64,000 nucleotides of DNA. It comes from Kitasatospora aureofaciens. Its GTDB lineage: Bacteria; Actinomycetota; Actinomycetes; Streptomycetales; Streptomycetaceae. The translations under genes were made by a program, and so were the position numbers. Shown in pieces: positions 28,834-37,753 of the stretch. Each line of letters starts with the position of its first letter. Position 1 is the stretch's first letter. The stretch lies in the NCBI GenBank assembly GCA_000720845.1, contig JODU01000003.1, positions 124,001 through 188,000 of the forward strand. Direction: 5' to 3'. The notes under the pieces are model-generated. The model did no database searches, was not told the DNA's origin, and saw only the letters and a program-made list of their open reading frames with translations.

Positions 28834-29817
28834 TCAGGGCTTTCTGGCCACCCAGTCCCTTTCGTAGGCGTGCCAGCCCAGTTGGAGCCGGGTGGTGACC
28901 CCGGTCAGCTCCATCAGACGCTTCACCCGCCGCTGCACGGTCCGCAGGCCCAGGTCGAGCTGCTTGGCCACGCTCGCGTCGGTCAGTCCGGCCAGCAGCA
29001 GGGAGAGGATCTCCAGGTCGGTGCCGTCGGGGGCGTCCGGGCCGTGCTCGGTCACTCCGGAACCGCCCAGCCGCAGCGGGAGGGCGTCCCGCCACACGGC
29101 CTCGAACAGTCCCGACAGCAGCTCCAGCAGGCCGCTGGCGTGCACGACCAGCGCCGCGGGCTCGGAGGAGTGCGCGGTGAGCGGCACCAGGGCCAGGGAG
29201 CGGTCGGCGACGATCAGCTTGGTCGGCACCCGGTCCACGACCCTCACCTGCTCGTCGCGGCCGAGCGCGGCGGTCAGCTCGGTGATGCCGGTCGGCAGGT
29301 CGAGGACCGGCCGCTCGACCACCACCCGGTAGCGGACACCTCGCCCGGTGGCCTGCTCCTCCGCGTCGTTCTCCATGCCGGTCACGGCCACCGGCTTGTC
29401 GGTGACCAGCGCGCACACCTCCTCGCTCGCGCCGAGCTGGAGCTGGAGGAAGCGCTGGGCGACGGCCGCGGCGCCGGTCACCACCTCCACCAGGTCGTGC
29501 ACCGCCGGCTCGGCCGCCGCCGCCCGGTACTCCTCCGCGAGGAGCGCCGCCGCCAGCTCCGCCCGCTCCAGCTCGTGCCGCTGCTGGGTGAGCAGGGCGC
29601 CCAGCGCCACGCCCGGCGGGGCCGCGACCCAGCGTCCCGGGCGGGCCGAGGACTGGGCGGCGAGCCCGTTCTGCTCCAGGTGGCGCAGCGCGCGCTCGGT
29701 GTCCGGCTCGCCGAGCGCCAGCCGCCGCGCCAGGTCGGGTACGTCGGCCGCGCCGACCGACACCAGCGCCCGGTACGCCGCCTCGTGCGTGTCCTCCAGC
29801 CCCAGCACTCCCAGCAT
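28834..29817 (-). CDS. HTH regulator with TrmB-like head and LuxR-like C-terminal HTH
   Basis: This 327-residue protein belongs to a Streptomyces-rich class. The N-terminal winged helix (VPDLARRLALGEPDTERALRHLEQ) is of the TrmB type, there is a middle ligand-like region (~70-240), and the C-terminal LuxR-like HTH is LSLLLAGLTDASVAKQLDLG then LRTVQRRVKRLM. ATG 29817 has GGGGAGGGG upstream; ATG 29844 or 29850 would add 9-11 residues. The region to the next divergent gene (29851-30105) has one long-loop inverted repeat and no other gene. Confidence 0.8.
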   Translation of the reverse strand: MLGVLGLEDTHEAAYRALVSVGAADVPDLARRLALGEPDTERALRHLEQNGLAAQSSARPGRWVAAPPGVALGALLTQQRHELERAELAAALLAEEYRAAAAEPAVHDLVEVVTGAAAVAQRFLQLQLGASEEVCALVTDKPVAVTGMENDAEEQATGRGVRYRVVVERPVLDLPTGITELTAALGRDEQVRVVDRVPTKLIVADRSLALVPLTAHSSEPAALVVHASGLLELLSGLFEAVWRDALPLRLGGSGVTEHGPDAPDGTDLEILSLLLAGLTDASVAKQLDLGLRTVQRRVKRLMELTGVTTRLQLGWHAYERDWVARKP

Positions 29818-29950
29818 CAGGCGTCGCCCCTCCCCGAGAACCATGATCATCTCCAGTCACGGGGACGTCCATGGCGGAAAACGGCCACGGCGTAAACCCG
29901 CCTCCGGACATCATCGCCGTACCGGCGGTCACTCTGCCAAGGTGGCGTCG

Positions 29951-29986
29951 CCGAGCGGTCCTCCCGTGGGGGGTGGGGCCGCTCGG
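29951..29986. repeat. Inverted repeat in divergent intergenic region
   Basis: CCGAGCGG (29951-29958) and CCGCTCGG (29979-29986) are perfect 8-bp arms separated by 20 G-rich bases, between the divergent regulator and the PP2C-like gene. It could be a binding site or the stem of a transcript leader. Confidence 0.4.
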
Positions 29987-30105
29987 CCACCCACCTCGGA
30001 GGACTGTTCGACGCGTCCCCCGACACGCCGCCCGGCGCACGCGGGTCCGCCCGAATTTCCCGATGCCCCGTTTTCATCCGGCCCCCTCGGTGGACAATCA
30101 GGAGC

Positions 30106-32139
30106 ATGAGTCAGCAGGGGGGAAGGCCCACCGGTCCCACTGATCCTGAGGACGACTGGTGGGGGCAGCTGTACGACGACTCCACCGACGACACCGGCCC
30201 CACGGCCGCACCCGATTCCCTGGACGACCGCTTCGCCTCGGCGTCCGGCACGGTGGCCCGCGGACCGGCCCCCGGGACCGGCGACGCGACGGCCCCGCCC
30301 CACCCGGACCCCGCCCGGCCCGCACCCGGGCAGCCCTGGTGGTCCCGGACGGAACCGCCCGCCGTCCCCGGCCCCCGCACCGCTGGAACCGACGACGACG
30401 CCCCGCGCGCCGGCGCCCCGGCGAGGCCCGAGCGCTGGCCGGAGGCTGAGGACCACGGCCCGCCCGGTGGCGACGGGTCGCGTCCCGCGCGCCCGTCACG
30501 TGCCGAGGATGCCCCGCCCGGCAACGTCACTCCGGGTCCCGCGGTCGTCCCGCCGCCCGCCGAGGACGACATCCCGAGGGCTGGCACCCCGTCCCGGCCC
30601 GGGCCCCCCTGGGAGCCGCCGACCGCGGGGCCGACCGGGCCGGTGAGCTTTCCGCCGGGGCGGTCCGGCGCAGCGTCGCCCGGGGGCGAACGGCCCGGTG
30701 CCGGGGCGGCCGGGCGGACCTCCGGTGCGGAGGGGCTCGCGTCGCCCCCGCGCTCCGGGGGACGTCGGGACGACGCCCCGCGCGGCGACGGCCCCTCGCG
30801 TCCCGCGGGGCCGCCCCCGCCCAGGGCACCCTGGCAGCCGCCACCCGCGACACCGACGGGGCCGGTGAGCTTTCCGCCGGGGCGGCCGGGGCGGCCCGGC
30901 GCCGCCTCGTCGCAGGACGGGAAGGACGGGACCGCCGGCCCGTCGCCGGACGGCGAGCGGCCCGGTGTCGTCCCGCCCGCGTCGGCTCCGTGGTCCGGTG
31001 GCCGGCGCAAGGGCGGTGGCCCGCGCGGGCTGACCACCTCGGGGATCGGGCCCGCCGACCTCAGCGAGCCGCCCGAGGCGGGACCGCCGCCCCGGACCGT
31101 GGCCGACCTGCCCCCGCTGCCGCCGCCGTTCCTGCCCTCGTCGGGCGCGCCGGACGGCGACGACCGCGACTACGTCGGCAGCGGGCCGCCCACCTACGAC
31201 GCCGAGCCCACCGCGCTGCCGCCCGCCGATCCCGACGGGCTGGACGGGCTGGTCCCGGACACCGTGCTGGAGGGCGCCCGCTACGGGACCTGCACGCTGC
31301 GGGCCGTCTCCGTGCGCGGGGACTCCGCACGTTACCGGGGCGAGCCACGGCGCGACGCGCTGCTCGTCGCCCGGTTCGGCGCCGGTGAGCAGGCGCTGGT
31401 CCTGGTGGCCATGGCGACCGGCGCCCGCGCCACCGCCGGGGCGCACCGGGCGGCGGCCGAGGTGTGCCGGTGGATCGGACGTGCCGTGGGCCGCAGCCAC
31501 GCCCGGCTCGCCGAGGACCTGCGGGCTGCCCGGCGCGGCGATCTGAAGTCCGGCCTGCACCGCCTCACCGACCGCAGCCTCGGCCGGCTCCGGGCGGGCG
31601 CCGCCGAACAGGGCCTCGCCCCGGACGAGTACGCGGCCACCCTGCGCTGTCTGCTGCTGCCCGCCGACCCCGAGTGCCGCACGCGCGTGTTCTTCGGCGT
31701 CGGCGCGGGCGGACTGCTCCGCCTGCGCGACGGTGCCTGGCAGGACATGGAGCCGGACGCCGGTGAGGTCTCCGGTGCGCCCGTCCTCGGCTTCGGCTCC
31801 GCGCCCGCGGACACGCCGAGCGAGACGCCCGAGGGCGACCGGCTCACCATGGACCTCGGCATCACCACGCCACCGGGCCCGTACGACGGCCCGCCCGCCG
31901 AGCCGCCCCGCGAACCCTTCCGCTTCCGGGCCTCCGTAGCCCGCCCGGGTGATGTGCTCCTGATGTGCACCGCGGGCCTCGCCGAGCCACTGCTGAACGA
32001 GCCCGAGCTGGGCGAACTCCTCGCGCGGCGATGGGCGGACCGCCCGGCGCCCGGGCCGGGGGAGTTCCTCGCCGACAGCGGCGTCCGGGTCAAGGGATAC
32101 GCGGACGACCGTACGGCCGCCGCCGTTTGGGAGGCGTGA
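30106..32139 (+). CDS. PP2C-like protein with long Pro-rich head; catalytic motifs degraded
   Basis: This 677-residue protein starts at ATG 30106 behind CAGGAG. Residues 1 to ~385 are Pro/Gly/Asp-rich and likely disordered, with two near-copies of a module ending TGPVSFPPGR. The last ~290 residues resemble a PPM/PP2C phosphatase: ARYGTCTLRAVSVRGDSARY, GDVLLMCTAGLAEPLL and the final YADDRTAAAVW. The metal-binding acidic residues expected in RxxNEDA and ADGhGG motifs are replaced (EPRRDALLV and LVAMATGA). It may be a pseudophosphatase or signalling scaffold. Confidence 0.78.
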   Translation: MSQQGGRPTGPTDPEDDWWGQLYDDSTDDTGPTAAPDSLDDRFASASGTVARGPAPGTGDATAPPHPDPARPAPGQPWWSRTEPPAVPGPRTAGTDDDAPRAGAPARPERWPEAEDHGPPGGDGSRPARPSRAEDAPPGNVTPGPAVVPPPAEDDIPRAGTPSRPGPPWEPPTAGPTGPVSFPPGRSGAASPGGERPGAGAAGRTSGAEGLASPPRSGGRRDDAPRGDGPSRPAGPPPPRAPWQPPPATPTGPVSFPPGRPGRPGAASSQDGKDGTAGPSPDGERPGVVPPASAPWSGGRRKGGGPRGLTTSGIGPADLSEPPEAGPPPRTVADLPPLPPPFLPSSGAPDGDDRDYVGSGPPTYDAEPTALPPADPDGLDGLVPDTVLEGARYGTCTLRAVSVRGDSARYRGEPRRDALLVARFGAGEQALVLVAMATGARATAGAHRAAAEVCRWIGRAVGRSHARLAEDLRAARRGDLKSGLHRLTDRSLGRLRAGAAEQGLAPDEYAATLRCLLLPADPECRTRVFFGVGAGGLLRLRDGAWQDMEPDAGEVSGAPVLGFGSAPADTPSETPEGDRLTMDLGITTPPGPYDGPPAEPPREPFRFRASVARPGDVLLMCTAGLAEPLLNEPELGELLARRWADRPAPGPGEFLADSGVRVKGYADDRTAAAVWEA

Positions 32140-32167
32140 GGCCGCTCGCTGTGGCATAGCTGGAGCC

Positions 32168-33910
32168 ATGGCCAAACAGAACGTCGCGGAACAGTTCGTC
32201 GACATCCTCACCCGTGCCGGGGTCGAGCGCCTCTACGGAGTCGTCGGGGACAGCCTCAACCCGGTCGTGGACGCCGTGCGCCGCCACTCCGGCATCGAAT
32301 GGGTGCACGTGCGGCACGAGGAGACCGCCGCCTTCGCCGCCGGGGCGGAGGCGCAGATCACCGGGAAGCTGACGGCGTGCGCAGGCTCCTGCGGCCCCGG
32401 CAACCTCCACCTCATCAACGGGCTCTACGACGCCCACCGCTCCATGGCCCCCGTCCTCGCCCTCGCCTCCCAGATCCCGTCCAGCGAGATCGGCCTCGGC
32501 TTCTTCCAGGAGACCCACCCCGACCAGCTGTTCCGCGAGTGCAGCCACTACAGCGAGCTGATCTCCAGCCCGAAGCAGATGCCCCGGCTGCTCCAGACCG
32601 CCATCCAGCACGCCATCGGCCAGGGCGGTGTCAGCGTCGTCTCGCTGCCCGGCGACATCGCCGACGAGCCCGCCCCGGACAAGGCCGCCGAGACCGCACT
32701 CGTCACCTCCCGGCCGACCGTCCGGCCCGGCGACGAGGAGATCGACCGGCTGGTGCGGATGATCGACGACGCCGACAAGGTCACCCTGTTCTGCGGCAGC
32801 GGCACCGCGGGCGCGCACGCCGAGGTCATGGAGTTCGCAGGCAAGCTCAAGGCACCGGTCGGGCACGCCCTGCGGGGCAAGGAGTTCATCCAGTACGACA
32901 ACCCGTACGACGTCGGCATGAGCGGACTCCTCGGCTACGGCGCCGCCTACGAGGCCACTCACGAGTGCGACCTGCTGCTCCTGATCGGCACCGACTTCCC
33001 GTACAACGCCTTCCTGCCGGACGACGTGAAGATCGCCCAGATCGACGTCCGGCCCGAGCACCTGGGGCGGCGCTCCAAGCTGGACCTCGCGGTGTGGGGC
33101 GACGCGCGGGAGACACTGCGCTGCCTGATCCCGCGGGTGCGGGAGAAGAAGAGCCGCCGATTCCTCGACCGGATGCTGAAGAAGCACGCGGACGCCCTGG
33201 AGGGCGTCGTCAAGGCGTACACCCGCAAGGTCGACAAGCACGTCCCGATCCATCCCGAGTACGTGGCCGCCCTGCTGGACGAAATGGCCGACGACGACGC
33301 GGTGTTCACCGTCGACACCGGAATGTGCAACGTCTGGGCCGCCCGCTACATCTCGCCCAACGGCCGCCGCCGCATCATCGGCTCCTTCTCGCACGGCTCG
33401 ATGGCGAACGCCCTGCCGATGGCGATCGGCGCCCAGTTCACCGACCGGCACCGGCAGGTCGTGTCGATGTCCGGCGACGGCGGGTTCACGATGCTGATGG
33501 GCGACTTCCTCACCCTCGTCCAGCACGACCTGCCGGTGAAGGTGGTGCTCTTCAACAACTCCTCGCTCGGCATGGTGGAGTTGGAGATGCTGGTCGCGGG
33601 CCTGCCCTCGCACGGGGTGGCCAACAAGAACCCCGACTTCGCCGCCGTCGCCGAGGCCTGCGGCGCCTTCGGCGTGCGGGTGGAGAAGCCCAAGGACCTC
33701 GCGGGGGCGCTGAAGGCGGCGTTCAAGCACAAGGGACCCGCCCTCGTCGACGTCGTCACCGACCCCAACGCCCTGTCCATCCCGCCGAAGATCAGCGCCG
33801 ACATGGTCACCGGCTTCGCCCTGTCCGCCTCGAAGATCGTCCTGGACGGCGGCGTCGGACGCATGGTCCAGATGGCCCGTTCGAACCTGCGCAACGTCCC
33901 CCGGCCGTGA
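32168..33910 (+). CDS. Thiamine-diphosphate-dependent pyruvate oxidase/dehydrogenase (PoxB type)
   Basis: This 580-residue enzyme has three domains. The N-terminal PYR domain carries the catalytic Glu in HVRHEETAAFAAGAEAQ, the central domain resembles the FAD/NAD-type region, and the C-terminal PP domain has the ThDP motif SGDGGFTMLMGD ending in LFNNSSLG. The PoxB class decarboxylates pyruvate to acetate and CO2, with electrons to the quinone pool. Acetolactate synthase is less likely because no small subunit is nearby. ATG 32168 has GGAG close upstream. Confidence 0.88.
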   Translation: MAKQNVAEQFVDILTRAGVERLYGVVGDSLNPVVDAVRRHSGIEWVHVRHEETAAFAAGAEAQITGKLTACAGSCGPGNLHLINGLYDAHRSMAPVLALASQIPSSEIGLGFFQETHPDQLFRECSHYSELISSPKQMPRLLQTAIQHAIGQGGVSVVSLPGDIADEPAPDKAAETALVTSRPTVRPGDEEIDRLVRMIDDADKVTLFCGSGTAGAHAEVMEFAGKLKAPVGHALRGKEFIQYDNPYDVGMSGLLGYGAAYEATHECDLLLLIGTDFPYNAFLPDDVKIAQIDVRPEHLGRRSKLDLAVWGDARETLRCLIPRVREKKSRRFLDRMLKKHADALEGVVKAYTRKVDKHVPIHPEYVAALLDEMADDDAVFTVDTGMCNVWAARYISPNGRRRIIGSFSHGSMANALPMAIGAQFTDRHRQVVSMSGDGGFTMLMGDFLTLVQHDLPVKVVLFNNSSLGMVELEMLVAGLPSHGVANKNPDFAAVAEACGAFGVRVEKPKDLAGALKAAFKHKGPALVDVVTDPNALSIPPKISADMVTGFALSASKIVLDGGVGRMVQMARSNLRNVPRP

Positions 33911-34053
33911 CCGTACGGGCAACCGGTCCGAAACCGGATGACTGCCGAGGGTCCGAACGGGCAAGGCTCTCCCCGTGAAGATGTTCGACCGTAGCGGGAC
34001 AGACAGGGGGAGACGACATCAGCGCGCCGACGGGGGACATGAAGGAGCAGACG

Positions 34054-34443
34054 GTGCCACAGCTCAGGCGACGGCTCGGCCGGGCGGACCTGCGGGCGGT
34101 GCCCGAGGCCCGGCGGGCGCTGCGTGAACTGCTGCGGCACTGGGGCGGGCCCGGCCGGTCGGAGGTCGCGGAGCTGCTCACCAGTGAGCTGGTCACCAAC
34201 GCGCTCGTGCACACCGAGGAGGGCGCCGTCCTGACCGCGACGGTCGGACCGCGCGCCCTGCGGGTCGAGGTACGGGACTTCGCGGGCCACGGGCGGCAGC
34301 CCCGGCCGCGCCCACCCCAGGGCGAGGAGAGCACCAACGGCAGGGGACTGGTCCTGGTCGAGTCACTCGCCGACGACTGGGGGGTGCGGCCCTGCGAGGC
34401 GGGCAAGTCGGTCTGGTTCGAACTGGGCGCGGAAGCGGCCTGA
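34054..34443 (+). CDS. ATP-binding anti-sigma-factor-like protein (HATPase_c_2)
   Basis: This 129-residue RsbW-like GHKL domain has the N box TSELVTNALVHT, then VRDFAGHG, and the G2 box GRGLVLVESLADDWGV. GTG 34054 has AAGGAG exactly six bases upstream; ATG 34039, five codons earlier, overlaps that site and has poor spacing, so GTG is preferred. The stop codon is part of a perfect 12-bp hairpin. No sigma-factor gene is adjacent. Confidence 0.85.
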   Translation: MPQLRRRLGRADLRAVPEARRALRELLRHWGGPGRSEVAELLTSELVTNALVHTEEGAVLTATVGPRALRVEVRDFAGHGRQPRPRPPQGEESTNGRGLVLVESLADDWGVRPCEAGKSVWFELGAEAA

Positions 34444-34467
34444 GGCGCCGGGGAGCCCGGCGCCTCA
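34441..34467. terminator. Perfect 12-bp hairpin overlapping the stop codon
   Basis: TGAGGCGCCGGG-GAG-CCCGGCGCCTCA. The first three bases are the stop of the upstream ATP-binding gene. It lies between convergent genes and is one of the strongest stems in the window, so it is a likely bidirectional terminator. Confidence 0.8.
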
Positions 34468-34500
34468 GATCATCAGTCGGTCGCGTGCACCGTGGTCGGC

Positions 34501-35565
34501 CTAGCCGAACTGCTGCTCCAGGTCCTTGAGCTTGCGCTCCAGGGAGTCCAGGCGGGGGAGGGCCTGGGTGTCGTCCTCCGCCGTGAGGTCGACGGTCTCC
34601 ACCGACATCTGGTCAGACCCGCTGCGCACGGGCTGCAGGGAGGGCCGCCGGCTCGCCGCGGGCAGTTGCTCCGGGGCCGATATGGCAGGCTCCGCGGTGG
34701 CGCGTTCCGAGCCGCGCTCGACCTGCTGCACCTCGACCTCGACCTGACGGCCGCCGCGCCCGGGGAAGCCGCGGGGGCCGTGGCCCCGGCTGATCGCCTT
34801 GAGCTGCGCCCGCTCCAGCCGCTCCTGCTCGCGCCGCCGCAGCTTCTTCTCCTCCTTCTGGCGCCGGTCGTCGCGCACCTCCTCGACCGCCTCGTCCAGG
34901 CTGCGCACGCCCTCCAGGAGCATCAGCGACCAGGCGCGGTACGTCTCCCGGGGCGCGCGCAGCCAGCGGACCATGCGGATCTGCGGCAGCGGACGCGGCA
35001 CCAGACCCTGCTCGCGCAGCGCGGCCCGGCGGGTCTGCTTCAGCGCCCGGTCGAACAGCACCGCCGCCGACAGGGACATGCCCGCGAAGAAGTGCGGGGC
35101 ACCCGCGTGTCCCAGGCCGCGGGGCGCGTGCACCCAGTTGAACCAAGCGGCGGCGAAGGCGAAGGCCCACACCAGTATCCGCGAGCCGAGCGCCGCGTCA
35201 CCGTGGCTGGCCTCGCGCACCGCGAGGACGGAGCAGAACATCGCCGCGCCGTCGAGCCCGAACGGGACCAGGTACTGCCAGCCGCCGCTCAGGCCGAGGT
35301 TCTGCTCGCCGAAGCCGACCAGACCGTGGAAGGAGAGCGCCGCGGCGACCGCCGCACAGCAGAAGAGCAGGACGTAGGAGAAGGTGCCGTAGAGGGCCTC
35401 CTTGCGCCGGCGGCGCTCCTCCATGCGCTCCCACGAGTCGTCCGCGCCCGCGTCCTTCCCCGGGGAACGCTTGCCGCGCGCGAGCACCGCCACCGCCGCC
35501 AGCATGCCCAGGAGCAGCACGGCGCCCGGAAGCAGCCAGTTCAGCGATATGTCGGTCAATCTCAT
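34501..35565 (-). CDS. DUF2637 membrane protein with coiled-coil tail
   Basis: This 354-residue protein has four transmembrane helices: LLPGAVLLLGMLAAVAVLA, SYVLLFCCAAVAAALSF, YLVPFGLDGAAMFCSVLAV and ILVWAFAFAAAWFNWV. The DUF2637 pattern GLDGAAM...NWVHAP is present. A charged cytoplasmic part follows, with the helical run VEEVRDDRRQKEEKKLRRRE and a C-terminal heptad-like LDSLERKLKDLEQQFG. DUF2637 proteins are common on Streptomyces chromosomes and plasmids (spread-type genes); function unknown. ATG 35565 has AAGGGG upstream. Confidence 0.83.
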   Translation of the reverse strand: MRLTDISLNWLLPGAVLLLGMLAAVAVLARGKRSPGKDAGADDSWERMEERRRRKEALYGTFSYVLLFCCAAVAAALSFHGLVGFGEQNLGLSGGWQYLVPFGLDGAAMFCSVLAVREASHGDAALGSRILVWAFAFAAAWFNWVHAPRGLGHAGAPHFFAGMSLSAAVLFDRALKQTRRAALREQGLVPRPLPQIRMVRWLRAPRETYRAWSLMLLEGVRSLDEAVEEVRDDRRQKEEKKLRRREQERLERAQLKAISRGHGPRGFPGRGGRQVEVEVQQVERGSERATAEPAISAPEQLPAASRRPSLQPVRSGSDQMSVETVDLTAEDDTQALPRLDSLERKLKDLEQQFG

Positions 35566-35878
35566 CAGGGGTCCCTTGCAGTGGGATAGGGCGTAACGCC
35601 CGCCATGGTGGCCCAAACCCAGCGGCCCTCAGGGGGTTTCGGGGCAAGAGGCCGCCAAGGGAGTGCAGAGGGGGTGCCCAGGCGGCGTTCTGCTCGAACT
35701 GCCGCATGAGGGGCGGGAGTTGAGTTCGAATAAGACTACCCGTACGAGTGGTTCCACGGAAAGTTCCCGCGACGGGTGGGGAAGTTGTGAAACGCCGCCG
35801 ACGATCCTAGTCGACGATCTTGGCCCGGCTGACCACCCGTCAGCACCCGGCCGGCCGTACGCCGGCGGCCGGGGAGGC
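35566..35878. other. Non-coding spacer
   Basis: This stretch between the DUF2637 start and the FhuF end, both on the minus strand, has no credible gene. It holds the fhuF terminator stem at its right end and an AT-richer segment around 35726-35750 that probably belongs to the promoter of the DUF2637 gene. I could not assign a -35/-10 pair with confidence. Confidence 0.5.
35846..35873 (-). terminator. Hairpin after fhuF-like gene
   Basis: CCCGGCC (35846-35852) pairs with GGCCGGG (35867-35873), with further imperfect GC pairing inside. It lies immediately downstream of the fhuF-like stop at 35879. Confidence 0.55.
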
Positions 35879-36724
35879 TCAGCCCGCCGTGGCGAGCAGC
35901 TTGCCGACGCGGTCCGCGTCGCAGGTCCGCGGGCAGGTGGCGCAGGTGTCCTCGGGGCGCAGGGTGTAGAACATGCAGCAGCTCGCCCGGTCCCGGGTGT
36001 GCAGCGGTTCGCCGTCCGGTCCCTTCAGCTCGCGGAACGCCGCGTCCCCGACGTACGGCTTGGTCGCGCCCGGCAGCAGCAGCTCCAGCTCGTGCCGTGC
36101 CCGCTCCTGCTCGTCGAGCAGATGGGCGACGTACCACAGGCCCTCGACGACCTCGTCGGTCGCCATGCCCCACAGGGCGCGCCCGCGCCGCCGCATCCGG
36201 GGGCCGAATCCGGCCAGGACCGGCTCCAGGTGCTCGGCGACCGAGGCCCGCACCTCGGCGCGCAGCGCCTCCTCGTCGGCGACCACCCGGGCACCGGGCA
36301 GACCGGCGGCGGGGTCGCCGGGGAGGCAGGCGAAGGAGGTGGCGCGTACGGCCATCCGGCCGAGGGGGAGCCCGGCGGCCGTGCGGTCGTAGGCCACGTG
36401 GGCCGCGGGGTGGCGGGGCACCCGGCGGTGCAGGAACCACGGCACGGTGATCAGCAGACAGGCCGGCCACGCGTACCGGTGCAGGCCGAAGCTCGCGATC
36501 ACGTCGGGCCGGGCCCGCTGTCCGTAGTCCCGCAGCACCTGGGCCTCGTCCCAGGCGAGGAACGACGCCAGCTCGTCGCCGCCGTCGGCGAGCGAGGCGG
36601 CCGTGACCCAGCCGCCGCCGCTCGGCACCTCGTCGGCCGGGGACAGTTCAGTGACGCCCAGCCCGGGGAGGACCTCGGTCAGGCGCGTGTAGGCGTCCGT
36701 GAAGGCCGTACGGGCGACAGGCAT
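35879..36724 (-). CDS. FhuF-like [2Fe-2S] ferric-siderophore reductase
   Basis: This 281-residue cytoplasmic protein reduces iron(III) in imported siderophores to release it. The C-terminal cluster motif is diagnostic: two adjacent cysteines followed by Cys-x2-Cys (ASCCMFYTLRPEDTCATC), about 15 residues before the end. The N-terminal two-thirds match the FhuF fold (RYAWPACLLITVPWFLHRRV). ATG 36724 is chosen; GTG 36742 would add six residues. A perfect iron box lies 40 bases upstream, so it should be repressed in iron-replete cells. Confidence 0.88.
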   Translation of the reverse strand: MPVARTAFTDAYTRLTEVLPGLGVTELSPADEVPSGGGWVTAASLADGGDELASFLAWDEAQVLRDYGQRARPDVIASFGLHRYAWPACLLITVPWFLHRRVPRHPAAHVAYDRTAAGLPLGRMAVRATSFACLPGDPAAGLPGARVVADEEALRAEVRASVAEHLEPVLAGFGPRMRRRGRALWGMATDEVVEGLWYVAHLLDEQERARHELELLLPGATKPYVGDAAFRELKGPDGEPLHTRDRASCCMFYTLRPEDTCATCPRTCDADRVGKLLATAG

Positions 36725-36763
36725 GCGGGACCACCGATCCACGTCGGGACAACGGGCTGCTTA

Positions 36764-36780
36764 AAGGTAAGCCTTACCTT
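36764..36780. promoter_or_regulatory. Iron box (DmdR/IdeR-type operator)
   Basis: AAGGTAAG-C-CTTACCTT is a perfect 17-bp dyad and a good match to the actinobacterial DtxR/IdeR/DmdR site (TTAGGTTAGGCTAACCTAA-like). It is 40 bases upstream of the fhuF start and also about 19 bases upstream of the -35-like element serving the divergent GntR gene. Confidence 0.85.
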
Positions 36781-36798
36781 ACCCATGCTGTCGGGGAT

Positions 36799-36826
36799 TT
36801 GAACTGGCGGCCCCTGCGCTTATGGT
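36799..36826 (+). promoter_or_regulatory. Candidate promoter for GntR gene
   Basis: TTGAAC (36799-36804) and TATGGT (36821-36826) are separated by 16 bases, 66 bases upstream of GTG 36893. This is a plausible housekeeping-type promoter although the spacing is one base short. Confidence 0.45.
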
Positions 36827-36892
36827 GCTTGACGGACAGGTGACAACCCGTCGTAATGACCCCAAGTACCGACACGTCCCGCAGGAGGACCC

Positions 36893-37753
36893 GTGAAGCA
36901 CCGCGCGCAGGGCGCCGCAGGAACGGGGACGGTCACGGCCGCGGCGGCCGAGTCGGTGCGGATCCCGGTGCAGCCCCGAGCGGCGGACATCGCCCGGGGC
37001 CGGGCGCGCGGTGCCGGGGAGCCGGACGGCGGGGCACGCGGCGAGCACACCCACGGCGAACCGCCCGCGCCGGGTCCCTCCGTACCCGGCCCCGCCGTAC
37101 CCGACCCCTCCGTATCCCGCCCGCGGACCCCGGTCCAGCGTTCCTCGGTGCGCGGGCAGATCCTCGACGCCCTGCGCTCCGCGCTGGTCACCGGTGAGTT
37201 GCGGCCCGGCGAGGTGTACTCGGCGCCGGTGCTCGGCGAGCGGTTCGGCGTCTCGGCCACTCCGGTGCGGGAGGCCATGCAGCAGCTCGCCCTGGAGGGC
37301 GCCGTCGAGGTCGTCCCCAACCGCGGCTTCCGCGTCGTCGAGCGCGGCGACCGCGAGCTGGCCGAGCTGGCCGAGGTCCGGGCCCTGATCGAGGCCCCGG
37401 TGTGGCTCCGGCTGGGCCGTACGGTGCCCGCCGGGCGCTGGGCCGAGCTGCGCCCCCTCGCCGAGGCCACCGTCCGGGCCGCGTCGTCCGGCTGTCCGGC
37501 CACCTACGCCGAGGCCGACCGCGCCTTCCACCGCGCGGTGCTCGCGCTGGCCGGCAACGAACAGCTCATTCGGATCGCCGGTGACGTGCACCGCCGCGCC
37601 CAGTGGCCGCCGGCCGGCTCGCCCCCCGTGCGCGGCCGGGCCGACCTGGTCGCCGACGCCCACCAGCACACGGCCCTTCTGGACGCGCTGATCGCCGGCG
37701 ACCCGGACGTGGTGCGGACCCTGGTGGGGGAACACTTCACGGTCACCCTCTGA
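36893..37753 (+). CDS. GntR-family regulator (FCD subfamily) with extended head
   Basis: This 286-residue protein starts at GTG 36893 behind AGGAGG. Residues ~1-80 are a flexible Ala/Gly/Pro head with a repeated PGPSVPGPAVPDPSV stretch. The winged helix begins at SSVRGQILDALRSALVTGEL and includes LGERFGVSATPVREAMQQLA. The C-terminal FCD ligand domain has AEVRALIEAPVWLRLG, ADRAFHRAVLALAGNEQ and a final HQHTALLDALIAGD. It probably senses a small carboxylate. It is divergent from the iron-controlled fhuF gene, perhaps by chance. Confidence 0.9.
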   Translation: MKHRAQGAAGTGTVTAAAAESVRIPVQPRAADIARGRARGAGEPDGGARGEHTHGEPPAPGPSVPGPAVPDPSVSRPRTPVQRSSVRGQILDALRSALVTGELRPGEVYSAPVLGERFGVSATPVREAMQQLALEGAVEVVPNRGFRVVERGDRELAELAEVRALIEAPVWLRLGRTVPAGRWAELRPLAEATVRAASSGCPATYAEADRAFHRAVLALAGNEQLIRIAGDVHRRAQWPPAGSPPVRGRADLVADAHQHTALLDALIAGDPDVVRTLVGEHFTVTL

